Shown piece by piece: positions 21,291-29,914 of a stretch of 64,000 nt of DNA (position 1 is its first letter; every line of letters starts with the position of its first letter). The stretch covers positions 124,001 to 188,000 of the forward strand of contig NZ_FNHN01000005.1 of assembly GCF_900103525.1 (NCBI RefSeq). The letters run 5' to 3'. The position numbers and the translations under genes were made by a program. Source of the DNA: Bacillus sp. OK048 (GTDB lineage: Bacteria; Bacillota; Bacilli; Bacillales; Cytobacillaceae). Below the pieces are notes generated by a model. The model saw only the letters and a list, made by a program, of their open reading frames with translations, was not told the origin of the DNA and made no database searches.

Positions 21291-23183
21291 TTATGCAATT
21301 GTTTGCTCTGATTCCACTATCTTTATTGAGAATAACATTTTTAGGTTCTCAAACAATAACTTGAAATTTTCAAATTCGGAACTATCAAGTTCCTCAACTA
21401 TATTGGCAAAACTGTTCTTATTACCTGCTATTTTAAATACTTCTGTTCCTAATATTCTGTTACCTTGCATATTGTATCTGGATAATACTTCGTTTGAAAA
21501 ATAATGTTCAATTACCAAATATCTACAATTTATATCATTATTTGTAACAAATATCTTCCTTGATTCAGGAACAGGTAAAAGAAGTCCAAAAACATCCTTA
21601 TTCAAATGCTTTCTTACTTCCTTTGTAACATTGTAAGTTTCAAAACTATTTGTAAGCCCTTTAAACTGCCCATTTCCTTCAGCATCATTATCAAATAACC
21701 CAATTATTTTTCTTGTTGTAATATTTCCGATATATTCCAATGTGCTTTTAACAGTTTTTGCAGAACCCGTTCTTTGTTCTTCATCAAGTTGAAAGCCAGA
21801 GGGAATAACATCAAAAAATCTTTCCTCGTTCGGATATAACTTTTCCCAAGCTACTTTTAACATTTTGGCATCAGTCTTACCTTCGGTAATAACAAGGGGC
21901 TTGTTGGATTTGCCTATTTCATTTTTTAATTCCTCTTCAAATTTAATAGTATTCATGTAATAAGAAAAAGACTTATTGAACTCAGAAAACCTTTCTACAC
22001 CTATTTGAGTTCCCTTTGGCATTTCGTAAATGGTGAACCCATCCTCACCTAAGGCATCTTTCATCCCAAGTAGAAGAAAAGGTGAGTGTGTACTTATTAT
22101 AAACTGTACTTTAGGAAACATTAATATAAGTTTAGGTAGAATTTCCTTTTGTAAGATTGTATGTAGATGTAGGTCAATTTCATCGATTACCACGACCCCT
22201 CTTATATCTTCTAAACGGATACTTTTATTTAAATCAACCATATCAGCATAACGAATAATAGTACAAAAGATATTTAACAAGGCGTTTTGACCAGTAGAAA
22301 GATGGTCTAAACTTGGTGCAATTATTTCCTTCGAATTGGCATCTAAAATGTTTATTCTCGACAGACTATCTCCTCTTAGATTTATATTTAATATTACAGG
22401 TCTTAAGAATATCGCAGACAATATTTTTTCGATATTCAATTTAGATTGTCGAAGTAATCTGATGGTATCCATATTTGATAGTGACCGATATTGAATTTGT
22501 CCATTTTCTATATATTCCTCTATATCTGCCCTTGAATCTAAGAACACATCCAATATCCACTTTTTGTTATAATCAAGTGCATTTCTCACAACTATATCCC
22601 TGCCAAGAATACCTGAAAATCTTTTGGTTAAGTTTAGGGTTTCATCTTTTATCGAACCTGTATTTAACCAATGAGGAGATTCATATCTGGAAGGCGGAAA
22701 ATAGCAAAAAGTATTGTTATTAAACAGAGTGGTAATAGCTTCGCTATTTTGTGTAACCCATTTAATAGGATTGTTATCATTCCATTGCAATTGATTACCC
22801 TGTAAAAAATTATTAGTGATATATATCGCATCTTGTAGGGGAAGATTTCCACTTTTATCAAGATATTCATATGGAATGTTATCAGTATTCTTAAATCTAA
22901 GATAGGCTAAACCGTATTGTTTTCCAGTTTTCTGATTTATCGAACCTGTAACTTTAAAAAACGGATTTGGATTATTACCTGTTGAATTGACAATATCCCT
23001 GAAGGATTGTTTAGCAAATTCAATAAAGGAATCCGCCATATGTGAAAGTAATATTGATTTCCCGCTACCATTTTCACCAACAAAGAATATTGGTTTGGGA
23101 TTCCCATTATTATTAAATGGTAACTCTATATATAAACTGCCTACTGTACCGACGTTTTGAATTACTATATTGCTTAAGTACAT
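21291..23183 (-). CDS. OLD-like ATPase with C-terminal TOPRIM domain
   Basis: A 630-aa protein with an ABC/SMC-type ATPase followed by a TOPRIM nuclease-like domain. Walker A is GENGSGKS at residues 36-43, the signature is LSTGQ at 295-299, Walker B is VVVIDEID at 330-337, and the switch histidine lies in STHSP at 364-368. TOPRIM acidic motifs are EGKTD at 434-438 and FDNDAEG at 497-503. This is the layout of OLD-family nucleases, which include phage P2 Old and GajA of Gabija. No UvrD-like GajB helicase is adjacent, so a stand-alone OLD-type defence role is the best inference. A TGG-TATAAT extended -10 lies just upstream. Confidence 0.8.
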   Translation of the reverse strand: MYLSNIVIQNVGTVGSLYIELPFNNNGNPKPIFFVGENGSGKSILLSHMADSFIEFAKQSFRDIVNSTGNNPNPFFKVTGSINQKTGKQYGLAYLRFKNTDNIPYEYLDKSGNLPLQDAIYITNNFLQGNQLQWNDNNPIKWVTQNSEAITTLFNNNTFCYFPPSRYESPHWLNTGSIKDETLNLTKRFSGILGRDIVVRNALDYNKKWILDVFLDSRADIEEYIENGQIQYRSLSNMDTIRLLRQSKLNIEKILSAIFLRPVILNINLRGDSLSRINILDANSKEIIAPSLDHLSTGQNALLNIFCTIIRYADMVDLNKSIRLEDIRGVVVIDEIDLHLHTILQKEILPKLILMFPKVQFIISTHSPFLLLGMKDALGEDGFTIYEMPKGTQIGVERFSEFNKSFSYYMNTIKFEEELKNEIGKSNKPLVITEGKTDAKMLKVAWEKLYPNEERFFDVIPSGFQLDEEQRTGSAKTVKSTLEYIGNITTRKIIGLFDNDAEGNGQFKGLTNSFETYNVTKEVRKHLNKDVFGLLLPVPESRKIFVTNNDINCRYLVIEHYFSNEVLSRYNMQGNRILGTEVFKIAGNKNSFANIVEELDSSEFENFKLLFENLKMLFSIKIVESEQTIA

Positions 23184-23217
23184 GTTCTCCCTCCTTAATA
23201 CCCAAACTTTTAGTTAT

Positions 23218-23226
23218 ATTATACCA
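23218..23226 (-). promoter_or_regulatory. Extended -10 promoter of the ATPase/TOPRIM gene
   Basis: On the minus strand TGG precedes TATAAT (23218-23223), an extended -10. The -35 is weak. AAGGAGGGAG lies about 5 nt before the ATG at 23183. Confidence 0.55.
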
Positions 23227-23559
23227 TTTTTTACTGTTGCATTTTTTTTATGAGAATATTTGTTAGCCGAAGAACGCCGATTCCTGTAGTTAAAATATGG
23301 AAGTGATCTTTTGTTTAAGTAGACCATGACCTAAATGAACATTCGATTGCTCCGCTTATTTGTTCAAATAGAGTTTGTTTTTGAAATATTGAACAGATTG
23401 TATTTAATTTCTAGATCAAGTGGTAATTACAACAATTAGCATCAAAAACAAGTCGATTTATGGTTATAGACACTTGCGGTTGCAGCTCCTTTGCCCGCTC
23501 CCCTGTTCGCTTAGCTCATTACCTCACTCCGTTCGGTTGGGCTTCACCCTTCCTTTTAC

Positions 23560-23677
23560 AATGGAATTGTATGAGAAATATATGGCTCGTAAAATTAACA
23601 AAACACAGTTTGCTAATGATTTAGGAGTGAGCAGAACAACCTTGTATAAGTTAATTGAGGAATACGATGCTTTTTGA
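23560..23677 (+). pseudogene. Resolvase C-terminal helix-turn-helix remnant
   Basis: From about 23560 the frame reads a 38-aa stretch, ending KTQFANDLGVSRTTLYKLIEEYDAF, that matches the DNA-binding tail of serine resolvases. The catalytic domain is missing. A longer frame from 23420 is open but its first 47 residues look like noise. The 100 bp before it are GC-richer than the neighbourhood and have no visible coding sense. The 376 bp between 23184 and 23559 otherwise hold only the promoter of the minus-strand gene. Confidence 0.5.
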
Positions 23678-23914
23678 AAAATTTTATTAATAAAATTGTA
23701 CTTTTATCAAAGTACCAACAAAAACCGCACTAAAGACATAAATTCAATCTGGTCTATTGGATAATGACCATATTAAAAAAATGTCCTTAAAAGAGCGTTT
23801 TTTTTATGTAACTTTTTAGGTTAAAAATCGATAGTATCATAAGAAGTAAAGTGGACAAAAACAGAAAAATAAAAGTCCTATAGATGAGCACCGAGAAAAA
23901 ATAAGAAAATCAAT

Positions 23915-25012
23915 TTATAATAGTCCGTACCTTCTAAATAACTTTTCAAAAAAATCAAAGAGATTTTTCTTTATTTGGTGAAATTCAAATTCGTTGTTGT
24001 AATAAAATTCAAAGCCACCAAACCTGAACACTTCATAGCCCATTAATTTATCTTCTCTATCTTCTCTAACCATATTGGCATACTTTCTAGGGCTTACTTG
24101 TCCATTTTCTTCTGAGTAATGTTGTTGCCCGTCGATTTCGGTTAATATTCTTATACCGTGTGGAAATAATAAAAGAAAATCCATTCTTTCCCTTTCAAGA
24201 TCCTTAACTCCATTTCTTTCTAAAGCTGTATATGGATCGTATTTTAAGTAAGGTTGTGGAATATATGCAGGCATTCTTGTACCAAGTTTCCTTCCGAACT
24301 CTAAATATGTATGGAACATGAGTTTTTCTGGGGGATTCATTGATTCCTCTAGTCTAGTAATTAATTCTTTCTCGGATTGTTCATAATTATTTAGTTTTAA
24401 TTCTTTCATATACCATCTAATTAAATCAGTCCAAAGTAATCCTTCAGAAGAAATTGGCTCTTTATAACAAAGAACCTTATCACTATTACGAGTGGTTTCT
24501 ATTTCATTTGTAGTCGCATCTCTGAATATTAATCGATGTTTATAGCCATTACATGCAAAAAATAATTGTTGAATTTCTTTCTTATTTCCTTTTAAATGTT
24601 TTACTTGAAACAAAGGGCTGCCTGATAAGTTCTTAACATACTCTAACTTAAATGAATCATTTTGTATGAATCTATTAATGACATCAACTAGTGTATATTG
24701 TTCTTGAATCTCATCCCGGACTTCTGGAGAAACGATCGTTTCCAGGAACTTTGTAAAAGTTGTATCATCGCAATTATGTATATCCAATCTTTCGAATAGC
24801 AAATGCTCAATATCATAATCCTCAAAATGAACATAATGCGTATATATATCATCGTAAGCATTACTACACCGCTTATCCAAAGATGGTAGGTCTTTCAAAT
24901 TCCAGATATTTGACAGAAAATCCATTAATTCTATATCGCCAAAAATATTATGATGCTTTAAAAGTTCCCTAACTAGTTTTCCTCTTGTAATTTTGCTAAT
25001 ATTTTGATTCAC
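23915..25012 (-). CDS. AbiJ-NTD3-like protein with PD-(D/E)xK/DUF559-type nuclease domain
   Basis: A 365-aa protein. Residues about 5-75 (ITRGKLVRELL, FLSNIWNL, LPSLDKR, DDIYTHY, FERLDI) match my memory of the AbiJ N-terminal domain 3 found in abortive-infection proteins. The C-terminal 100 residues resemble Vsr/DUF559 endonuclease folds: Asp278 in MDF, then EIDGQQHY with Glu292 and Asp294, followed by a charged helix and FRFGGFEF. A nuclease triggered by phage infection is the natural inference. Both domain calls rest on motif memory, not a search. It is a monocistronic gene on the minus strand of the element. Confidence 0.65.
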   Translation of the reverse strand: MNQNISKITRGKLVRELLKHHNIFGDIELMDFLSNIWNLKDLPSLDKRCSNAYDDIYTHYVHFEDYDIEHLLFERLDIHNCDDTTFTKFLETIVSPEVRDEIQEQYTLVDVINRFIQNDSFKLEYVKNLSGSPLFQVKHLKGNKKEIQQLFFACNGYKHRLIFRDATTNEIETTRNSDKVLCYKEPISSEGLLWTDLIRWYMKELKLNNYEQSEKELITRLEESMNPPEKLMFHTYLEFGRKLGTRMPAYIPQPYLKYDPYTALERNGVKDLERERMDFLLLFPHGIRILTEIDGQQHYSEENGQVSPRKYANMVREDREDKLMGYEVFRFGGFEFYYNNEFEFHQIKKNLFDFFEKLFRRYGLL

Positions 25013-25309
25013 TCCATATCTCCCCCAAATTCTACTCGAAAGTAATTATAATTATATATTAATGAACTGAATCTCATTTGAGAAGAAAATTTGCAAGAGA
25101 GCCTGAAATTTTGGGGGATTTTTCCTTTAAAGTAGAGTGGGTACATTACTTCAAAATAACAAAGCGGATTTGAAAGTCTTAGATATGCCTTTCCCCAATA
25201 CTTCAGTAGCTAATTTTAGAACTGTAATAATTCCGTGTTAGAAAGGCAAGGGCGTTATTTGTTATCTGCAAATTCAAACGAAAAAGTCAATAGGTATATA
25301 AGAGGTTTT

Positions 25310-25338
25310 TTGACTTATTTTGTCTTTTGTGGTATAAT
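25310..25338 (+). promoter_or_regulatory. Sigma-A promoter of the Rep-like gene
   Basis: TTGACT and a perfect TATAAT separated by 17 bp. Transcription would start about 365 nt before the CDS. Confidence 0.85.
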
Positions 25339-25426
25339 AGTAATTGTAGTCAGGTTAAGTGACTATAACAACACATAACATTAACAATTAAATAAGTTAC
25401 ATATAACAACACCAAACAAACACATC

Positions 25427-25475
25427 AAACACAAAATTTTTCCTCTTTATACTGGGGTTATTTTGTGTTTTTTTG
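25427..25475 (+). terminator. Candidate transcription attenuator
   Basis: AAACACAAAAT (25427-25437) and ATTTTGTGTTT (25460-25470) are a perfect 11-bp inverted repeat, extended by CCTC/GGGG, followed by TTTTTT. It lies about 90 nt after the promoter and 235 nt before the CDS, so transcription must read through it. Confidence 0.75.
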
Positions 25476-25529
25476 TTTTAATAATGAGAATGATCGAAAG
25501 GAGCTAAAAAATAAAAGTAACTTTAAACG

Positions 25530-25600
25530 AGCCGTATTGGTACTTTTTCGGCTAGGCTTTGGAAAACGATAGTTTTCTAAAAGATGGTGGTAAAAAGTAC
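25530..25600 (+). ncRNA. Putative H-type RNA pseudoknot in the leader
   Basis: AGCCG (25530-25534) pairs with CGGCT (25549-25553). The loop between them holds GTACTTTTT (25540-25548), which pairs perfectly with AAAAAGTAC (25592-25600). A further hairpin, GAAAAC-GATA-GTTTTC (25562-25577), lies inside. Interleaved pairing of this kind defines a pseudoknot. Its function is unknown. Confidence 0.55.
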
Positions 25601-25617
25601 AAGATAGAATACATCTC

Positions 25618-25681
25618 TAAGGTAAAGGTAATCACCTACAATAATAAAATTATTATATTACAAGTAATCACCTTTACCTTA
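25618..25681. repeat. Inverted repeat before the Rep-like gene
   Basis: TAAGGTAAAGGT (25618-25629) and ACCTTTACCTTA (25670-25681) are a perfect 12-bp pair. GTAATCACCT also occurs in both arms as a direct repeat, and an AATAAT/ATTATT hairpin fills the centre. It could be a protein-binding or origin element. Confidence 0.6.
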
Positions 25682-25710
25682 AGAAATACTTTAAAAGGAA
25701 TGGAGAAAGA

Positions 25711-26904
25711 ATGTACACAATTATTTTGACAAAAAAAGAAGCAGTAGAATTATATGGGTCGGAGAAATGCAAGAAGCACTTTGCTAAATATGGGAAATTC
25801 ACTAACAAGGATTTAGAAATATCTTTATTAAAAGAAATGAGAAGATATTATGATTCTGTTAAAGTCATCAAACCTGAAAAGGGTCGTAGTTATGTGTATG
25901 AACTTAGCTGTAAAAAGGATGTAGTTACACCTAAAGAAGATGGAAGAATCAACAACGGTGCTTGGAGTATCCCGTATACAAAAATATTGGATATTATGGT
26001 TGTATCCGTATTGGAACAGGGTTTAGTGGCTGAAGCAGCACAAACTCTTTCTAAGTGGGCAGTTGATTTTGGTGCAATTACTCCTGCAATGTATGAGTTA
26101 TTACAATCAAGATACAATGAATATTTGAGGTCACAGTACCTACAAGATTTAAAAGAAAACAAAATTATTTTTGAAGGCGAGGACAGAATCTTAGATGATT
26201 TCACCTATGTCGTAAAAGAAATCACTAACCAATTAGCAGGAACACTCAACAGAATGCAGAAAGCGGGAATTATTGAATATTATCCTGTATATAAAGGTCA
26301 TGTCGAAGAAACAGATGAAACAAGCAATTTACATGAGGATACTGTTAAACAGGTACTAACACTTAAAAGAACCTTGATGGAACAGTATGATGTAAATGAC
26401 TGGTACTTAAGCCAATTTAAATACTCCCCAAAAACCAAAGAGTATAATCAAGCTTGGAGTGACGGTCTTGCACAACTAACAGACGAAAAAGGTGAAGTGT
26501 TAGGATTGGATTATTACTATGTGGTTTATGCAATCATCTTAAAAGCTAGAAAGAAAAAGATTATTAGATACCTTGAGAAATACAACAAGGAAGCAATTGA
26601 GAGATTTAAGCAAAATGAAGAATTATTTTTATCCGATAACAAAAACACTTATCATAAGGAACGTCACGACTATGTTGTCATGGAAGCAAAAGACAAAGAA
26701 AATAAATTTTTGAGTAAGAAAACAAAGACATATATCTTAGATGAAAATCTCCAAGAGGTCATTGGAGCAGAAACACTTTCTAAAACGTATTACAATGAAA
26801 GGGAAAATTTCACTTTTGATGAAGGTTATTACGCTTTATATTTTGACAGATTGTATGCTGAACGTATTAAGAAGCTGCAAGAACATTATGGTTACAACTT
26901 TTAA
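25711..26904 (+). CDS. Protein of unknown function, possibly a plasmid-type replication or control protein
   Basis: I do not recognise the family of this 397-aa protein. It is soluble and rich in Lys, Glu and Tyr, with helical stretches and no Walker, nuclease or relaxase motif that I can see. The central region (about 95-180) is hydrophobic-helical, and the C-terminal third is highly charged. A replication role is only inferred from the strong promoter, attenuator-bearing leader and palindromes before it, and from the plasmid-type resolvase nearby. AAAGGAATGGAG supplies the ribosome binding site. A terminator follows. Confidence 0.6.
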   Translation: MYTIILTKKEAVELYGSEKCKKHFAKYGKFTNKDLEISLLKEMRRYYDSVKVIKPEKGRSYVYELSCKKDVVTPKEDGRINNGAWSIPYTKILDIMVVSVLEQGLVAEAAQTLSKWAVDFGAITPAMYELLQSRYNEYLRSQYLQDLKENKIIFEGEDRILDDFTYVVKEITNQLAGTLNRMQKAGIIEYYPVYKGHVEETDETSNLHEDTVKQVLTLKRTLMEQYDVNDWYLSQFKYSPKTKEYNQAWSDGLAQLTDEKGEVLGLDYYYVVYAIILKARKKKIIRYLEKYNKEAIERFKQNEELFLSDNKNTYHKERHDYVVMEAKDKENKFLSKKTKTYILDENLQEVIGAETLSKTYYNERENFTFDEGYYALYFDRLYAERIKKLQEHYGYNF

Positions 26905-27027
26905 ATATTAGACATTAAAACATTAAAACAAAAAGCAATTTATAGGGTCTTGGAATTTTTGATTAACCTTACATCTAACATAAAAAAATATAATGCTAAT
27001 CAAGCATTTCAAACACCAAAAATAAAA

Positions 27028-27056
27028 TGAAACCCCATCATTTTATGGGGTTTTCT
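27028..27056 (+). terminator. Terminator after the Rep-like gene
   Basis: GAAACCCCAT and ATGGGGTTTTC pair around a 6-nt loop and end in TTTTC. Confidence 0.8.
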
Positions 27057-27187
27057 ACTGTTTCTTTTCTGTTGAATAAATTTCCATTTTTTTATTTTAA
27101 GACGATAAAAATATGGTAATATTGAATTATCAATTTTTAAATAATTTATAATGAAAATGAAAACAAAGATATTTAGGAGAAAATAAT

Positions 27188-28558
27188 ATGGAAGAAAAAT
27201 TCTTTAATAGGAAAAATTTTAGTTTTTATCAATTATCCGATTCCGATGAAATTAAGCTTTGGGACGATTGCATTTTTGTATTTGATTCATCAACATTATT
27301 AGATTTTTATTTTTTAACAAATGATGCTTTAGACGATATTTTTCAAAATATATTTGAAAAAGTAAAAGATAGGACTTGGATACCTCAACATGTTGAATTT
27401 GAGTTCTTAAAAAATAGAGTTAAAACACTAAAAAAACCTATCACGGAAAAATACAAGCCACTTCAGAATAATATAAAAACTTTAGGTCAGGACGTTAAAA
27501 AAATAGAAAATAAAATAATTGGATTTGATAACGATACAAAGAATACAAATCAACATCCTTATTTAAGTGATCGGGCTATTATTAATGATTTACATGAAAA
27601 GCATAAAGCGTATGAACAGACCTTTCAAGAAATCATAAAAAAAGTTGATGAAGATATATCTAACAGAATTGAAGAAATAAATTCTAATACGACAAATGAT
27701 AAAGTATTAACCAATTTTGAAAAATATTTAAAAGTAGGAAGGGAATATGACTTTAAAGAAATAATGGAAATTGCTGATCAAGGTGAAAAGAGGTTTTTGG
27801 CGAAGATTCCACCTGGATTCATGGATGTATTATCCTCAAAACCAAAAGAGGGTATACAAAGGTATGGTGACTTGATTATCTGGAAACAAATAATTGAGCT
27901 TGCAAAAGACAATGAAAAACCGATTATTTTTATTGTAAATGACAATAAAGAAGATTGGTGTTTTAAAGATGATAAGAAAAGAATTGAAAGTCCTAGATTA
28001 GAATTAATTAAAGAGTTTAAAGATGAAGCTAATCAAAGAATATGGATGTATAACCTAGAACAATTTTTATATAAATCCCGTGAAATACTAAAAGCCCCTC
28101 TAAATCAATCATCTATTGATCAAGCGACAAATGCTCTTTCTTCAGAAGAGGATGATGAAGATTTATTATCCATGCAAGAGATAATAGATGAACATATAAG
28201 AAAAATTGCAAAATTAAATGAAAAAATTCTTATTAATTGGGATGAAATAGAGAATACCGATGACCAAAGGCTTATTAGGAAAAGGAGAAAAAATATTGAA
28301 GACAATTTAATAGATATACGTTCAGAAATAAGAGAGTTAAATAGAACTAAATCATCCAATTATACAATTTCACACTTAACTGAACTTGGCTCATCAATTT
28401 TTAAACTTTTAGATATATCTTTAATTAGTAATTATCTAAAAAAAATGAAGGATGAATATTACTCGATACTTGAAAGTTCCAATGAAAATAAAGTTAAAGC
28501 TGAAAAAGAATTAGAATTATTTACAGAAATTTATGAAGAATTTTATAAAAGGTTATAG
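27188..28558 (+). CDS. PIN-like domain protein (PIN_8 type), putative ribonuclease
   Basis: A 456-aa protein whose first 300 residues show the PIN_8 motif series: VFDSSTLLDFY with Asp33 and Asp39, WIPQHVEFEFLKNR at 64-77, KIPPGFMD near 207-213, YGDLIIW at 226-232 and IVNDNKEDW ending at 257. The aspartates would hold metal ions for RNA cleavage. A coiled-coil-like insert (80-165) and a charged helical tail follow. PIN_8 proteins are often seen near defence genes; here it stands alone with its own upstream space. No antitoxin is evident. Very AT-rich codon use. Confidence 0.75.
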   Translation: MEEKFFNRKNFSFYQLSDSDEIKLWDDCIFVFDSSTLLDFYFLTNDALDDIFQNIFEKVKDRTWIPQHVEFEFLKNRVKTLKKPITEKYKPLQNNIKTLGQDVKKIENKIIGFDNDTKNTNQHPYLSDRAIINDLHEKHKAYEQTFQEIIKKVDEDISNRIEEINSNTTNDKVLTNFEKYLKVGREYDFKEIMEIADQGEKRFLAKIPPGFMDVLSSKPKEGIQRYGDLIIWKQIIELAKDNEKPIIFIVNDNKEDWCFKDDKKRIESPRLELIKEFKDEANQRIWMYNLEQFLYKSREILKAPLNQSSIDQATNALSSEEDDEDLLSMQEIIDEHIRKIAKLNEKILINWDEIENTDDQRLIRKRRKNIEDNLIDIRSEIRELNRTKSSNYTISHLTELGSSIFKLLDISLISNYLKKMKDEYYSILESSNENKVKAEKELELFTEIYEEFYKRL

Positions 28559-28562
28559 AACT

Positions 28563-28603
28563 TAAACGAAGGGATGTTTTTAAACGTCCCTATTTCTGTA
28601 TAA
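28563..28603 (+). terminator. Weak hairpin after the PIN gene
   Basis: GGGATGTTT and AACGTCCC pair around a short loop, followed by a broken T-run. It may be a weak terminator. Confidence 0.45.
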
Positions 28604-28826
28604 AATTCGATTTTTATCAAAACGGTCAATTATACGTTAATAAGTGTATTCTACCCCCACAACATCATTGTTAAATATTATTTACGAAAAGGTCTTAGAA
28701 TCCTGTCTAATGACATATTTCTATCGTGTAATTTGTCTTCTTATCAACTTTTTACTTATTTCTAAAATATTGAAGCTAATGGTAAAATTAACCTATACAT
28801 ATAATATTTCTAGGGGGCAACAAGGT

Positions 28827-29645
28827 ATGAGGGGAAAAAAGACTTTGACTAGCACCATTCTATTAGTTTTTTCTATTTTTTTTTTAAGCGGTTGTGGAGA
28901 TAGTGGGACGGCTAAAAAAATGAAGGAATCAATAGAAGAAAACGATTATTTTACAGCTAAACAAATTTATGAAGATGCTACAAACGATCTATCTAAGAAA
29001 AAGAAAGATGAGTTAAATAAAACTATTTCAAAAGTGCTCTTAGAATACTTACAAAAGGATTATAAAGATATAAAAGGAGCTGGCAATAAAGAAGTATTCT
29101 TTTATAACTCTTTAGGAAAAATTGAAGAAATTGGAATCAATAATAAAACTTTAACCCAAAAAATTAAATCGTATAAACAAGAGTTAGAAGATAAGGCAGC
29201 AGAAGATGAACATGAATCCTCGTTTGTTTCAACGGTGTTAGAACAAACTGAACAAGAAGGTTCTGACAAAGCTTTGGAATATAGCAATCAATTTAATACA
29301 AATTTTAAGGAGTTTATCCAGCTTGTTACAGAGGTAAAGAAAGGTCAGATTGAACTTTCGGGAGTATATACAATACAAAGATATGAACAAATATCAGCTA
29401 AAGTAAAACCATTGATGGAAAAATACCGTACTGAAGTAAATAATGTACCCAACGAGGAAAAGGAAGCACATGAAATTTATCTTGCTTTTCTAGATGAAGA
29501 AGAAAAAGCATTGCTATCCTTTGAAAAAGCAATTAATGAAAAAAACAGAGATGTGGTAATTACTGAAACTATACCATATCTTAATTCATCCAATGAGTTC
29601 TTGCTTTCTTGGGCAAAAGTAATGGGTATTCCTACGAATAAATAG
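28827..29645 (+). CDS. Putative lipoprotein of unknown function
   Basis: A 272-aa protein with a lipoprotein signal peptide: MRGKK, a hydrophobic stretch, then the lipobox LSGC with the acylated cysteine at residue 23. The rest is helical and charged, with no recognised domain; it would be anchored outside the membrane. A start at 28644 is open but adds 61 residues of no signal-peptide sense. ATG 28827 follows AGGGGG. It is a cargo gene of the element and could protect against superinfection or act in the cell envelope, but nothing in the sequence decides this. Confidence 0.7.
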   Translation: MRGKKTLTSTILLVFSIFFLSGCGDSGTAKKMKESIEENDYFTAKQIYEDATNDLSKKKKDELNKTISKVLLEYLQKDYKDIKGAGNKEVFFYNSLGKIEEIGINNKTLTQKIKSYKQELEDKAAEDEHESSFVSTVLEQTEQEGSDKALEYSNQFNTNFKEFIQLVTEVKKGQIELSGVYTIQRYEQISAKVKPLMEKYRTEVNNVPNEEKEAHEIYLAFLDEEEKALLSFEKAINEKNRDVVITETIPYLNSSNEFLLSWAKVMGIPTNK

Positions 29646-29705
29646 TATCACTATTCCTTTGGGTGCTTTTATATTATACCGTACACGGAAAATCTAATCA
29701 CTTTT

Positions 29706-29740
29706 AAAAATCGTTATCCAATATGAGGATAACGATTTTT
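29706..29740. terminator. Strong bidirectional terminator
   Basis: AAAAATCGTTATCC and GGATAACGATTTTT are a perfect 14-bp pair around a 7-nt loop, with A- and T-runs on either side. Confidence 0.9.
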
Positions 29741-29754
29741 ACTTATAAAAGTTA

Positions 29755-29778
29755 TCCGTAAAGGTATACCTTTACGGA
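29755..29778. repeat. 24-bp perfect palindrome upstream of resolvase
   Basis: TCCGTAAAGGTA is followed directly by its reverse complement TACCTTTACGGA. The AAAGGT/ACCTTT core also occurs in the inverted repeat at 25618-25681. It is likely a protein-binding site. Confidence 0.75.
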
Positions 29779-29823
29779 AGTCTAAAACAAGATGTTTTTT
29801 ATGCTTATAAAGGTTATTTAAAT

Positions 29824-29864
29824 AATTTATAAACGTTTATAAATTATGGTTTACATTTATAAAC
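29824..29864. promoter_or_regulatory. Candidate res site / resolvase operator
   Basis: A 22-bp perfect palindrome (29824-29845) contains TTTATAAAC facing GTTTATAAA. A third copy of TTTATAAAC at 29856-29864 falls inside the resolvase promoter spacer. Resolvases of this type bind dyads upstream of their own gene both for recombination and autoregulation. Confidence 0.65.
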
Positions 29865-29878
29865 ATTCGGGTTATAAT
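29850..29878 (+). promoter_or_regulatory. Resolvase promoter
   Basis: TTTACA (29850-29855) and TATAAT (29873-29878) with a 17-bp spacer that holds one operator half-site. Confidence 0.75.
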
Positions 29879-29914
29879 AGAAATAACAAATAACCCATAG
29901 GAACGGTGAAGAAT

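Larger units (their letters stand above)
25013..25710 (+). promoter_or_regulatory. Long structured leader region of the Rep-like gene
   Basis: This 698-bp non-coding stretch contains, in order, a strong sigma-A promoter (25310-25338), an intrinsic terminator placed as an attenuator (25427-25475), a compact pseudoknot-forming segment (25530-25600) and a long inverted repeat (25618-25681), ending at the ribosome binding site of the next gene. The sequence ATAACAACAC occurs twice in the early leader. The order resembles attenuation control of plasmid replication genes. Confidence 0.6.

Noticed and set aside
21291-23183. Complete Gabija or PARIS system
   Set aside because: No UvrD-like helicase is adjacent, and the ATPase and TOPRIM parts sit in one OLD-like chain without a clear DUF4435 pattern.
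23460-23560. GC-richer stretch in the element as an inserted gene fragment
   Set aside because: No frame gives recognisable protein and no known RNA fits, so it is only noted with the resolvase remnant.
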